A stretch of 64,000 bases of DNA from JBBQLG01 sp038327655 (GTDB taxonomy: Bacteria > Bacteroidota > Bacteroidia > Cytophagales > Spirosomataceae). The stretch is taken from contig JBBQLG010000002.1 of assembly GCA_038327655.1 (NCBI GenBank), forward strand, positions 1 to 64,000, given 5' to 3'. The translations under genes and the position numbers were made by a program. Below are positions 53,824 to 62,939 of the stretch, one piece after another. The notes under the pieces were generated by a model, which did not search any database, was not told where the DNA came from, and saw nothing but the letters and a program-made list of their open reading frames with translations. Positions within the stretch are counted from its first letter, which is position 1. The number at the start of each line of letters is the position of its first letter.

Positions 53824-55056
53824 ATGACGGTAGTTTTGCTTTCGCCGGTTGGCGTCCTCTTTTTCCTGTTGATCCTGTTGGTTTTCTATACCTACCTCGG
53901 CTACGGCATCGTCATCTGGCTGCTCGTACGCGTCCGTCGCCGGTTGGGCATCGGGCAGCGTACAGCCGCGCCAGCGGGCAGTCCGGTGGCGGTGACGCTG
54001 ATTGTGCCGGCCTACAACGAAATGGATTACCTGCCGCAGAAACTACAGAACTGCCTCGCCCAGGATTATCCGGCGGAGTGGCTGCATCTGCTGTTTGTGG
54101 TCGAAGGGTCAACGGATGCGTCGCAGGCGTATCTGGAAGCGAAGAAAGCCGAGATCCCGAACCTGACGGTTATTTCGGGAAACCGGCGGCTGGGTAAGGT
54201 CGAGGCCATGAACAATGCCATGAAGCAGGTACACACGCCGATTGCCATTTTTACGGATGCCAATACCGAACTGAATCCCCAGGCTGTGAGCCGGCTCACG
54301 CGCCGGTTCGATTTCCCGAACGTTGGGGCGGTTACCGGCGAAAAGCGGATCAGTACCTTAACCACCGAAGCCGCTACGGGCAGCGGAGAAGGCCTGTACT
54401 GGCGGTATGAGTCGTTCCTTAAAAAACTCGACGCCGAATTATACACCATCGTTGGAGCGGCCGGCGAACTGTTCGCCATTCGGACCGCACTATTCGAACC
54501 CGTAGAAGCCGATACACTGCTGGACGATTTTATGATTTCGCTGCGGATTGCGGCCCGGGGCTACCGTGTCGAGTACGAACCGGATGCCTACGCCCTGGAA
54601 CGTCCGTCGTTTTCGGTGGGTGAAGAGATGAAACGCAAAGTGCGGATTGCCGCCGGGGGATTTCAGTCCATGAGTCGTTTATTGCCGTTGCTGAATTTCC
54701 TTAAATATGGCTGGCTTAGTTTTCAGTATATTTCGCATCGGGTACTGCGCTGGGCCGTAACGCCCCTTTGTTTGCCGTTGCTCCTGCTGCTGAATGTTGT
54801 GATTTTGCTGGGACTGCCCGCTGCCGGAACGAGCCGGACCGTTACCGTTTTCTGGTGGGGAATGATGGCCGCTCAGGTTGTTTTTTACGCGATGGCGTAC
54901 GTTGGGTACCGGTTAGAAAGCCGTCAAACACGCTGGAAAGTTACGTTTGTACCGTTTTATTTTGTATTTATGAATTGGTGTGTGCTGTTGGGGTTGGTTC
55001 GCTTCTGGAACGGTGGTTTGTCGGGAGTCTGGGAAAAAGCGGCACGGGCTGCCTGA
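53824..55056 (+). CDS. Membrane glycosyltransferase family 2
   Basis: A 410-residue processive-type GT2. One N-terminal helix (residues about 7-32), a GT-A domain (VTLIVPAYNEMDYLPQKLQN, FVVEGSTDAS, IFTDANTELNP, LLDDFMISLRIAARGYRVEYEP), and several C-terminal helices. The layout is like hyaluronan/cellulose synthases, though the QxxRW motif is replaced by EEMKRKVRIAAGG. The ATG at 53824 avoids overlap with the previous gene; an ATG at 53770 is also possible. Confidence 0.85.
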   Translation: MTVVLLSPVGVLFFLLILLVFYTYLGYGIVIWLLVRVRRRLGIGQRTAAPAGSPVAVTLIVPAYNEMDYLPQKLQNCLAQDYPAEWLHLLFVVEGSTDASQAYLEAKKAEIPNLTVISGNRRLGKVEAMNNAMKQVHTPIAIFTDANTELNPQAVSRLTRRFDFPNVGAVTGEKRISTLTTEAATGSGEGLYWRYESFLKKLDAELYTIVGAAGELFAIRTALFEPVEADTLLDDFMISLRIAARGYRVEYEPDAYALERPSFSVGEEMKRKVRIAAGGFQSMSRLLPLLNFLKYGWLSFQYISHRVLRWAVTPLCLPLLLLLNVVILLGLPAAGTSRTVTVFWWGMMAAQVVFYAMAYVGYRLESRQTRWKVTFVPFYFVFMNWCVLLGLVRFWNGGLSGVWEKAARAA

Positions 55057-55118
55057 ACGGGCCTGATTGGTCGGGCGAACGCAATCCATGTGATCTGTTG
55101 ACAACGTATGATTTTTGT

Positions 55119-55925
55119 ATGAAAAGACAATTATTGACTAAATCCACCGGCCGGATAGGGGCGTTGGTGATGGTAGTGGTGAGCGGGTTACTGTTGTCGA
55201 CCGTCGGCTACGGCCAGTTTACGGGGGTACGGTCTGTGATTCCGAAGCCTAAAGTGCTGCCGGGGGATACCTTTCAGTTGGACCTGACCAAAGATGTGGC
55301 GGTGCAACTCATGGCCTTCGACGATATTTTTGAACTGGCCGTCTCGCGTTCGCCGGTGGTGAAGTATCAGAATGAAGTGGCGGTTTCGCTGAGTTCCGCG
55401 GAGAAGCTGTCGAGATTAGAGATTCTGAACCGGGCGACCGGCTTTGCTAACTATTCGACGGGTAATCAGGCGATTCTGTCTACCGGCGAAATAAAAGGGA
55501 CACTCGGACAAATCACAAACGGCTACCGGGCAGGGGTAAACTTACAGGTGAGTCTGTTCGATCTGTTTGGTCGGCCGCAGCAAATCAAACAGGCGCAGGC
55601 TAACTATCAGGCCGCCCTGATGCAGAAGGAAACCATAAAGCTTCAGCTAAAACACGAACTGATTACAGTCTATCAGGACCTGGTAACCGCGCAGCAAGTG
55701 CTGAAAGTCCGGCTTCAGGATGAGCAGACGGCCCTGACGGCGTATCAGGTCGCCGAAGCCGACTCGCGGCAGGGGGGGCGTAAACCCGAAGAGCTTTCGA
55801 ATGCCTACAGTCGGTACGCGCAGGCCAAAACCATTTCCGAAGAAGCCAAGGGTGCTTTTATCAAGAACGCCTATTATCTGGAAGCGATCGTGGGCGTACC
55901 GCTTCAACAACTAAGACTCCGATAG
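55119..55925 (+). CDS. Half-length TolC-like outer-membrane efflux protein
   Basis: A 268-residue protein with a signal peptide (ending STVGYGQ) and one outer-membrane-efflux-type helical unit: DIFELAVSRSPVVKYQNEVAV, NLQVSLFDLFGRPQQIKQAQANYQAALMQ and LKHELITVYQDLVTAQQVLKV. TolC-family channels normally have two such units in 400-500 residues, so this is about half. It lies five bases before the chain-length gene, where an export channel (Wza or TolC type) is expected; no Wza gene is seen. Confidence 0.72.
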   Translation: MKRQLLTKSTGRIGALVMVVVSGLLLSTVGYGQFTGVRSVIPKPKVLPGDTFQLDLTKDVAVQLMAFDDIFELAVSRSPVVKYQNEVAVSLSSAEKLSRLEILNRATGFANYSTGNQAILSTGEIKGTLGQITNGYRAGVNLQVSLFDLFGRPQQIKQAQANYQAALMQKETIKLQLKHELITVYQDLVTAQQVLKVRLQDEQTALTAYQVAEADSRQGGRKPEELSNAYSRYAQAKTISEEAKGAFIKNAYYLEAIVGVPLQQLRLR

Positions 55926-55930
55926 CCAGT

Positions 55931-58126
55931 ATGGGACCGCATGTTATCTTCCGTCTGCTCAAACAGCACCTGCTCTGGTTTATTCTGATTCCGGGCATTG
56001 CGGCTGGTATTGTGTTTTATTTGACCCGTGGCGAAAGCAAAGCGTATAAATCGCAGGCCATGCTCTACACCGGCTTAGCTTCGGGTTACTCGCTGCAATC
56101 GATGCTGCCCAACAACCAGGGCGACCGGTCGGCTATTGCGTTCGATAACCTGCTGACTACGCTGAACTCGACCGAAACCCAGCGGCAGATCGGCGTAGAT
56201 CTGCTGACCGAACACCTGTTGCTGGCCAATCCTGACCCTATGGTTCTGGGTCAGGAAGGGTTTGACAAGTTGCAGAAAGACCTGCCCGCCGACCTGCGGA
56301 TGAACCTGGTTAGCGGCCACACGCCCGAACAGATTCAGGCCTTGGTCGACAGCCTTTCGCAGCGCAGGGACAATAACCCCGTTAAAGCGTTGTTTCTCCA
56401 GCCAGCCTCGTATTACTCGACGGCCTTGCTCAGCAAAAAACTGAAATCAAACCGAAAGAGTACGAACGACATGCTGGAACTGGAGTACGAAACCAACGAC
56501 CCGGCCGTTGCCCAGAAAACGCTCGAATACGCCATTGCCGTCCTGAACAAACGTTACAAGAGCCTGAAAACAACCGAAACCAGTTCGGTAATCGGCTACT
56601 ACGACGATAAATCGGAGCAGACGAAGCAGCGGCTGGCCGAAGCCGAACGCAAGCGGCAGGCGTTTGCCGTCCAGAATAAAGTGCTGAACTTTGACGATGA
56701 CGCGAAAAACATTGCCGATACCCGCGAAACCACCATTGCCGAATACAACCAGGAGATGATGCGCAACCAGGCCGCTAAAGCCTCCATGGAGTCATTGAAA
56801 CAACGCATGGGACAGCGCGGTACGCAAATTAATACCGGCGACGTCCTGAAAGCGAAGCAGGATGAACTGACAGCCGCCCAGAATCAATTGGTAAACGCGC
56901 GCGCCTACGGACGCGACGCTGCGTCGATTGCGCAGTTGCAGGCCAAAGCCGACCGTATTGCCGACGAACTGAAAACCGTTGCCACGAAGTTTTACGCGGC
57001 TTCCGGCGCGTCGGAGACCGTTCCGCAGCAGACATTGGTGACGGAGTGGCTGACGAAGGTGACGGAATACGAAGAATCGTCGGCCCGCCTGAAACTGTAC
57101 GCAGCCCGCCTGAATGCCAACGAAGCCAAAACGGCTCAGTTCTCGCCATTGGGGGCCAAACTGCGCCAGTTGGACCGGGAGTTGACCGTAGCTGAGAAAG
57201 AGGATTTAGCGTCGACCGAAAACCTGAATCAGGCCCGTACCCAACAGGGCGACCTGACCGTTAACGCCGGTTTAACCACGCTGGACAAACCCAATTTTCC
57301 GCTGGCACCCCAGCCCTCCAAGCGTTGGCTGCTGATTGCGGCCAGCATTGGGGCCGGTTTGTTTCTGACGCTGTTTCTGGTGGCGATCCGTTTCTGGCTG
57401 GACCAGCGGGTCAGTTCGCCGGAGAAGGCCGAACTCGTTATCGGTAAGCCCGTAGCCGCTATGTTTCCCACCGTTCGCAAATCGGCGATGGGCACGAAGG
57501 TTGGCCGGGCGGCCATGAACATGTTCGAGCAGCTTTGCAACGCCATCAACATCGAAATTGTCCAGCAAACGGGTAAACCGCATCCGCCGGTTATCACCAT
57601 TTTCAGCGTGCGCCCTAAACAGGGCAAAACCTGGACGTCGAATGGACTGGCCCGGTTGTATGCTGATGCCGGGCAGCAGGTTGCTTACTTTTACCCGCGC
57701 AATGCCGACGCTGCGGTGAGTGTCGAGCAGGGCGGTATTACGTTTCTGCCTTACACCGTCCGGCCCGATTTTATGAATGTACTGCGCTTCGAGAATCTGC
57801 TCTCCGATGGCGAAAGCTTCGTGCCGTCGCATTATGACAAAATAATTCTGGAACTACCCGCCTTAGTGAGCAGCGCCATCCCGGTTTATTTAGTCGATAA
57901 CAGTTACGTATCCGTGTTGGTGGTGGATGCCAACAGCTCCTGGGCGCGGACCGAAAAGCAACTGCTGGGTATGTACATCCGCATTGCTACGCACCCGATA
58001 CTAACGGTGCTGAACCGGGTCGAGGACGGCTATCTGGAAGCATTCAGTCAGCAGGACGTGGCTTACCGGTTAAAACGGTCCGAGACATTGCTCAACGGTC
58101 GAAAAACCCTGCCTACGAACGTATGA
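55931..58126 (+). CDS. Chain-length / Wzc-like protein with degenerate kinase domain
   Basis: A 731-residue inner-membrane polysaccharide co-polymerase. A Wzz-type part is framed by two helices (residues about 15-32 and 465-487) with long periplasmic coiled coils between. The C-terminal cytoplasmic domain looks like a BY-kinase: Walker A-like SVRPKQGKTWTSNGLA (Lys566) is kept, but Walker A' reads VAYFYPRNAD, without its Asp, and the Walker B region is DKIILELPAL. The C-terminal Tyr cluster is missing. It may control chain length without kinase activity. It shares the operon with the TolC-like and flippase genes. Confidence 0.85.
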   Translation: MGPHVIFRLLKQHLLWFILIPGIAAGIVFYLTRGESKAYKSQAMLYTGLASGYSLQSMLPNNQGDRSAIAFDNLLTTLNSTETQRQIGVDLLTEHLLLANPDPMVLGQEGFDKLQKDLPADLRMNLVSGHTPEQIQALVDSLSQRRDNNPVKALFLQPASYYSTALLSKKLKSNRKSTNDMLELEYETNDPAVAQKTLEYAIAVLNKRYKSLKTTETSSVIGYYDDKSEQTKQRLAEAERKRQAFAVQNKVLNFDDDAKNIADTRETTIAEYNQEMMRNQAAKASMESLKQRMGQRGTQINTGDVLKAKQDELTAAQNQLVNARAYGRDAASIAQLQAKADRIADELKTVATKFYAASGASETVPQQTLVTEWLTKVTEYEESSARLKLYAARLNANEAKTAQFSPLGAKLRQLDRELTVAEKEDLASTENLNQARTQQGDLTVNAGLTTLDKPNFPLAPQPSKRWLLIAASIGAGLFLTLFLVAIRFWLDQRVSSPEKAELVIGKPVAAMFPTVRKSAMGTKVGRAAMNMFEQLCNAINIEIVQQTGKPHPPVITIFSVRPKQGKTWTSNGLARLYADAGQQVAYFYPRNADAAVSVEQGGITFLPYTVRPDFMNVLRFENLLSDGESFVPSHYDKIILELPALVSSAIPVYLVDNSYVSVLVVDANSSWARTEKQLLGMYIRIATHPILTVLNRVEDGYLEAFSQQDVAYRLKRSETLLNGRKTLPTNV

Positions 58127-58205
58127 GCCGGTTCCGGTCTTTCCGGCTGAGTGAGGGTAAAGCAGGGCGCTCAGGCAACACAGATGGAAAAATGTACGTA
58201 ATTTC

Positions 58206-59657
58206 ATGAGTGATAAACAGAAGGCACTTGACGGCGGAAAATGGATTACTATTGCTACGGTCATCTCCACGGTACTGCAATTTGTTCAGATTTCTATTTT
58301 GGCCAAGCTGCTGGAACCGGCTGCCTTTGGGTTGGTGAGCATCAGCACACTGATCATCAACTTTTTTCACATCATCAGCGAGGTCGGCTTTTCCAACTCC
58401 ATTGTTTACAAGCAGGAGAGTGACCGGAAAGTGCTCTCGACGCTGTATTATTTGACCATACTCCTGGGTTTGAGTGCCTTCCTGCTCATTCGGTTGGGTA
58501 TTCCACTGGTGGTGGCCTACTACCACGAACCCCGGATCGAGCATATTCTGCACATCTCCTCCTATTACTTCGTGATTATCTTTTTTGGGCAGACGTACCT
58601 GTACCTGCTCAAGAAAGAACTGCATTTCCGGTCGGTTGCCCTTATTGAAATAGCGGGGGCACTCACCGGCACAATAGTAGCCATTACGCTGGCTATGAAC
58701 GGCTTTAACGAGATGTCGCTGATCTGGGGGGGGCTGGCGTCGGTGAGTGTCAGCACCTTTTTACAGATTGTGGTGGGGCTGCGGCTATTTGTGCCTCAGT
58801 TTTATTTTAACCTCTCGGTCATTCGTGACCATCTGCAGTTTGGCATCTACAACATAGGCGAGGGGATTCTGGGTTATTTTCAGGGAAACATCGACAACAT
58901 TCTGATTGGGGGGCTGCTGGGTGTCCGGGCGCTGGGGTTTTATACGGTTGCCTACCAATTGGCGATTTTCCCCATTGGAAAGCTAAACCCGATCATTTTA
59001 CAGGTGGCTTACCCGGTACTGGCCCGAATGAAGGAAGACAAGGTAGCCCTGAAACGGGCGTACCTACAGATCTTAGACATTGTCGGTTATGTAAATCTGC
59101 CGTTGCTGGTTGGGTTGTTCATCACGGCAGATCGGGTCGTACCGCTGATTTACGGGCCGAACTGGGGAACATCAATCGAATACATTCGTATTTTAGTGTT
59201 TGCGGCTTTCTTTGGCGCACTTAGTCACCCATTATTCACGCTGGCGTTTACCAAAGGGAAGCCAAACCTGCTCTTTTACCTAAACCTGTTCACGATGTTC
59301 ATCAAGGTGCCGTTACTGTACCTTTTTGCTCATTACTACGGGGCAACGGGCGTAGCATTGTCAACCATGGTCACGACGTTTATTATTCTGGTGCTGAATT
59401 TTTACATCGTCCACTCGCTGATTGGCACCTTTATGGCCGATTTTCTGGGAAATTTAGCGAAGCCCGTTCTGTTCGGTCTGGCAATGGTGGGAACGGTGAG
59501 CATTTACAGATACTTCGTGCCCGAATCGAACCTGTACACGACGCTGATCCAGATTGCCATTGGCGGAGCGGTGTACGGGGTATTGACGCTCTTATTCAAG
59601 TTTCCCATCAGTAAAGTAAAGGCGTACTTAACAAGGGTTGACGTGGCCCGTTCCTGA
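58206..59657 (+). CDS. Wzx-type polysaccharide flippase
   Basis: A 483-residue membrane protein with about twelve to fourteen helices, of the polysaccharide transport (PST/MATE-like) family. The opening KALDGGKWITIATVISTVLQFVQISILAKLLEPAAFGLV is typical, as are NIDNILIGGLLGVRALGFYTVAYQLA and the late HYYGATGVALSTMV. It would flip lipid-linked repeat units to the periplasm for the Wzy-like polymerase at 45.7 kb. Confidence 0.9.
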   Translation: MSDKQKALDGGKWITIATVISTVLQFVQISILAKLLEPAAFGLVSISTLIINFFHIISEVGFSNSIVYKQESDRKVLSTLYYLTILLGLSAFLLIRLGIPLVVAYYHEPRIEHILHISSYYFVIIFFGQTYLYLLKKELHFRSVALIEIAGALTGTIVAITLAMNGFNEMSLIWGGLASVSVSTFLQIVVGLRLFVPQFYFNLSVIRDHLQFGIYNIGEGILGYFQGNIDNILIGGLLGVRALGFYTVAYQLAIFPIGKLNPIILQVAYPVLARMKEDKVALKRAYLQILDIVGYVNLPLLVGLFITADRVVPLIYGPNWGTSIEYIRILVFAAFFGALSHPLFTLAFTKGKPNLLFYLNLFTMFIKVPLLYLFAHYYGATGVALSTMVTTFIILVLNFYIVHSLIGTFMADFLGNLAKPVLFGLAMVGTVSIYRYFVPESNLYTTLIQIAIGGAVYGVLTLLFKFPISKVKAYLTRVDVARS

Positions 59658-59671
59658 ATCCACCATCGTTT

Positions 59672-60256
59672 ATGAATCGTCGTCGGGCACTTTGGGGCAT
59701 CGCCTTATTCACCGGGAGCGGGTTGGTGCTGGGTGGCTCCACCTGGTTTGCCCGCTATAAAACACCCGATCTGGACTACCTGTCTGCGCACAAACCGCTG
59801 CTGGCGGCTCTGGCCGAAACCATGCTGCCTGCTACCGATACGCCCGGTGCCATCGACGCGGGTGTGCCGGACTTTATCCTGAAATCACTGCTGGAAAATG
59901 CCGCGCCCACGACGCAAAACCGGTTTATCGACGGGATGAAAGCCATAGATGCCCGCAGCACCGATCAGTACAACAAACGCTATACGGAGTGCAGCCGGAT
60001 GCAACAGGACGCCGTAATGCGGACATTTGAGGCCGACGCCCTGCCCCGGAGCGGATTTCTGGGTAAAATAGAGAACAGGGTACAGAAGAAAGTGCTCGGC
60101 GAACCATTTTTCACGCTGCTCAAAAACTACACCTGTCTGGGCTATTACACGTCGATGGTGGGTGCAACGCAGGGCATCGCTTACTCGCTCGTTCCCGGAC
60201 GTTTTGCCGGTTGTATTGCCATGACCGCCGGACAGAAGTCCTGGGCCACCAAATAA
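59672..60256 (+). CDS. Gluconate 2-dehydrogenase subunit 3-family protein
   Basis: A 194-residue small subunit of GMC-type membrane dehydrogenases. The start MNRRRALWGIALFTGSGLVLGG is a twin-arginine-like signal with a hydrophobic core, and the family core is LLAALAETMLPATDTPGAIDAGVPDFI, ending in the GYYTSMVGATQG segment. Such subunits help carry the flavin-bearing GMC partner across the membrane. It lies six bases before the GMC gene and 14 after the flippase gene. Confidence 0.85.
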   Translation: MNRRRALWGIALFTGSGLVLGGSTWFARYKTPDLDYLSAHKPLLAALAETMLPATDTPGAIDAGVPDFILKSLLENAAPTTQNRFIDGMKAIDARSTDQYNKRYTECSRMQQDAVMRTFEADALPRSGFLGKIENRVQKKVLGEPFFTLLKNYTCLGYYTSMVGATQGIAYSLVPGRFAGCIAMTAGQKSWATK

Positions 60257-60262
60257 CTCCCC

Positions 60263-61972
60263 ATGCAGCCGTCTTATCTGAACACCAAAGCAAAACCAGC
60301 CCATACCTACGACGCCATTGTGGTCGGCTCCGGCATCAGCGGGGGGTGGGCGGCCAAAGAACTGTGCGAACGGGGCCTGAAAACGCTGGTACTGGAACGC
60401 GGTCGGCAGGTAGAACACATCACCGACTACCCCACGGCCATGAAGAACCCCTGGGATTTTCCGTTCCGGCTGGGGCCTGATTTGCAGAATCAGGCCGAAA
60501 ACCCGGTGCAGAGTACGGGATGCAACGAAGGCGACCGGCACTTTTACGTTTCCGACCGGGAGCATCCTTACATTCAGGAAACGCCTTTCTCGTGGTACCG
60601 GGGCTATCAGGTTGGCGGCCGGTCGCTTACCTGGGGACGGCAGTGTTACCGGCTCAGCGACCTGGATTTTACCGCCAATGCCAAAGAAGGCGTCGCCGTC
60701 GACTGGCCCATCCGCTACAAAGACCTGGCCCCCTGGTATGAGTATGTGGAGCGGTACGTGGGCATCAGCGGGCAGGCCGAAGGGTTGGCTCACCTGCCGG
60801 ATGGCCCCTTTCTGCCGCCAATGGAACTGAACTGCATCGAAACTCACCTGGCCGATCAGATACACAAACATTACGGCGACCGGCTGCTGACCATTGCGCG
60901 GGTAGCCAACCTGACGCGGGGCTGGAACGGACGGGGACCCTGCCAGTACCGTAATCTGTGCAGCCGGGGGTGTCCCTACGGTGGGTATTTCAGCAGCAAC
61001 TCGGCCACCCTGCCGGCCGCAGCCGCTACGGGTAACCTGACCCTGCGGCCCGACTCGATTGTGACCGAGGTGCTTTACGATCCGCACACCAACCGGGCGA
61101 CCGGGGTGCGGGTGATGGATGCGCACACGAAGGAGGTTACCGAGTATTTTGCCCGAATCCTGTTTCTGAACGCATCGACCATCGCTACCACCTCTATTTT
61201 GCTCAATTCTACCTCGGACCACTTTCCGGATGGATTGGGTAACCGCAGCGGGCAGGTAGGACATAACCTGATGGATCATTTTATGATGGGTGGGGCCAGG
61301 GGAGAATACGCCGGTTTTGCCGATAAATACTACGAGGGGAGACGACCGGCGGGCTTTTACGTGCCCAGGTTTCGCAACATCAACGCCCAGACGGCGCGAA
61401 CGGACTACCAGCGCGGATTTGCCTATCAGGGCGACGGCGAACGGGCAGAGTGGCCGGATTTGAGTCAAACTGCGGGCGGCTTCGGGAAATTGTTCAAAGA
61501 CACGCTGGCAAAGCCCGGCCCGTGGACCGTATTTATGGGTGCCTGGGGCGAAACCCTCCCGTACTTCGACAACCAGGTTACGCTCGATCCCACGCAGCGC
61601 GATCAGTGGGGATTGCCGCTCGTGCGTATTCGGTTCGCCTACCATGAGAACGAACGCAACATGCGCACTGACATCAAAGAAAGTGCCGAGGAAATGCTGT
61701 TAAAAGCCGGTTTTCGGAACGTAGAGCAGTTTTACTACGACCTGCCACCGGGTTCGGCCGTACACGAGATGGGAACGGCGCGGATGGGACATGATCCGAA
61801 AACGTCCGTCCTGAATCAATTTAACCAGTTGCACGATGTGCCGAATGTGTACATCACCGACGGGAGCTGCATGACCTCGTCGGCCTGTCAGAACCCCTCA
61901 CTGACTTACATGGCCCTTACCGCCCGGGCCTGCGCTCATGCCGTGGACGAACTAAAAAGGAGGAATCTGTAG
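60263..61972 (+). CDS. GMC-family oxidoreductase
   Basis: A 569-residue flavoprotein dehydrogenase. The FAD motif is DAIVVGSGISGGWAAKEL; a Cys-containing GPCQYRNLCSRGCPYGG segment is typical of gluconate/sorbitol-type GMC enzymes, and the C-terminal FAD/active-site part is GSAVHEMGTARMGHDPKTS plus SACQNPSLTYMALTARA. It has no signal peptide of its own; with the Tat-like partner upstream it is probably exported as a complex. A sugar alcohol or sugar residue of the polysaccharide is a plausible substrate, but this is inference. Confidence 0.9.
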   Translation: MQPSYLNTKAKPAHTYDAIVVGSGISGGWAAKELCERGLKTLVLERGRQVEHITDYPTAMKNPWDFPFRLGPDLQNQAENPVQSTGCNEGDRHFYVSDREHPYIQETPFSWYRGYQVGGRSLTWGRQCYRLSDLDFTANAKEGVAVDWPIRYKDLAPWYEYVERYVGISGQAEGLAHLPDGPFLPPMELNCIETHLADQIHKHYGDRLLTIARVANLTRGWNGRGPCQYRNLCSRGCPYGGYFSSNSATLPAAAATGNLTLRPDSIVTEVLYDPHTNRATGVRVMDAHTKEVTEYFARILFLNASTIATTSILLNSTSDHFPDGLGNRSGQVGHNLMDHFMMGGARGEYAGFADKYYEGRRPAGFYVPRFRNINAQTARTDYQRGFAYQGDGERAEWPDLSQTAGGFGKLFKDTLAKPGPWTVFMGAWGETLPYFDNQVTLDPTQRDQWGLPLVRIRFAYHENERNMRTDIKESAEEMLLKAGFRNVEQFYYDLPPGSAVHEMGTARMGHDPKTSVLNQFNQLHDVPNVYITDGSCMTSSACQNPSLTYMALTARACAHAVDELKRRNL

Positions 61973-61995
61973 CTAATCCGTCAAAACAGGAGCGG

Positions 61996-62862
61996 CTATT
62001 TCTTCGAGAACTTTGGATCGTCCAGATCCTGGGGCTGGTGTGGGCGGAAGTAAGCCACGAACCGGGTGAGTTCGAGGGCAATCCGGGAGGTAAGTGCCTT
62101 CGAGAAGCTGCCGTTCTGCTGCAGCGTACGCGTACCCGTCCAGGGCCGGGCTTTGTTGGAGCGTACCTGCTTTACTTTACCGTAGGCCATCAGATCCAGA
62201 CACAGCCGACCGTCGTGGCCGCGAAAATTGGTCATGATGATACCGACCTTCAGCCCGTATTCTTTCACGTAACCCATGCTGATGCCGTACGCATTGAGGT
62301 AAGGCCGGTGCAGATGCCGAAATTCAGCCACAACGTTTTTCATCTGTTCGAGCAGCACCAGTTTCCAGCGCGGAAAATTAGCATCGCCAATAAAGGCATA
62401 CCGGCCATACACGCACGAAACACCCGGTTGCTGCAGCACGGCCATCATGTCGTTTAACCAGCAGGGTGGGTACAAACAATCGGCGTCGCCCTGGAGAACG
62501 TATTTTCCGGCAGCGTTCTGCATACCAAGCTGGTGCGGAGGACCGTATCCCTGGCGGGGTTCGAACAGGGCCTTCACGTGCAGCCGATCCAGGGTATCCT
62601 GCGTACGGTCTTTCGAGTTGTTATTGATGATAATGATCTCGAAGGGAATTGTTGTCTCCAGCCGGGCGAGAGTAGCCACGCAGCGCAAAATGTTGACCTC
62701 TTCGTTGTAGGCGGCAATCAGAATGCTGACCACCGGCTCTTTGCTTTGAACGGCATCCAATCGTTCGTTAACGCGGTCAAAAACAGCAGCGGAAATGGCC
62801 TCAAAGCGGTTGTAGTCAAACGCAAATTCGCGCAGCCAGGCAGGGTTTTGTAGAAAGTTCAT
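61996..62862 (-). CDS. Glycosyltransferase family 2
   Basis: A 288-residue GT-A enzyme. Motifs are VVSILIAAYNEEVNILRCVA, FEIIIINNNSKDRTQDTL, GPPHQLGMQNAAGKYVLQGDADCLYPP (DxD-like DAD) and RGHDGRLCLDLMAYGKV. It lies at the end of a minus-strand run of three genes converging on the GMC gene. The ATG at 62862 (MNFLQN) was chosen over an upstream in-frame start. Confidence 0.87.
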   Translation of the reverse strand: MNFLQNPAWLREFAFDYNRFEAISAAVFDRVNERLDAVQSKEPVVSILIAAYNEEVNILRCVATLARLETTIPFEIIIINNNSKDRTQDTLDRLHVKALFEPRQGYGPPHQLGMQNAAGKYVLQGDADCLYPPCWLNDMMAVLQQPGVSCVYGRYAFIGDANFPRWKLVLLEQMKNVVAEFRHLHRPYLNAYGISMGYVKEYGLKVGIIMTNFRGHDGRLCLDLMAYGKVKQVRSNKARPWTGTRTLQQNGSFSKALTSRIALELTRFVAYFRPHQPQDLDDPKFSKK

Positions 62863-62939
62863 GCAGTCTGAAGGTTGTCTTGGGGGACACATTATGTCTG
62901 CTCATGCATTATCACACACACAAGCAGCATCAATCGTGC

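Noticed and set aside
59885..61645. A 586-codon open frame on the minus strand across the GMC oxidoreductase
   Set aside because: It lies wholly opposite a well-supported gene pair, shows no family motif, and such long antisense frames arise from the codon bias of GC-rich genes.
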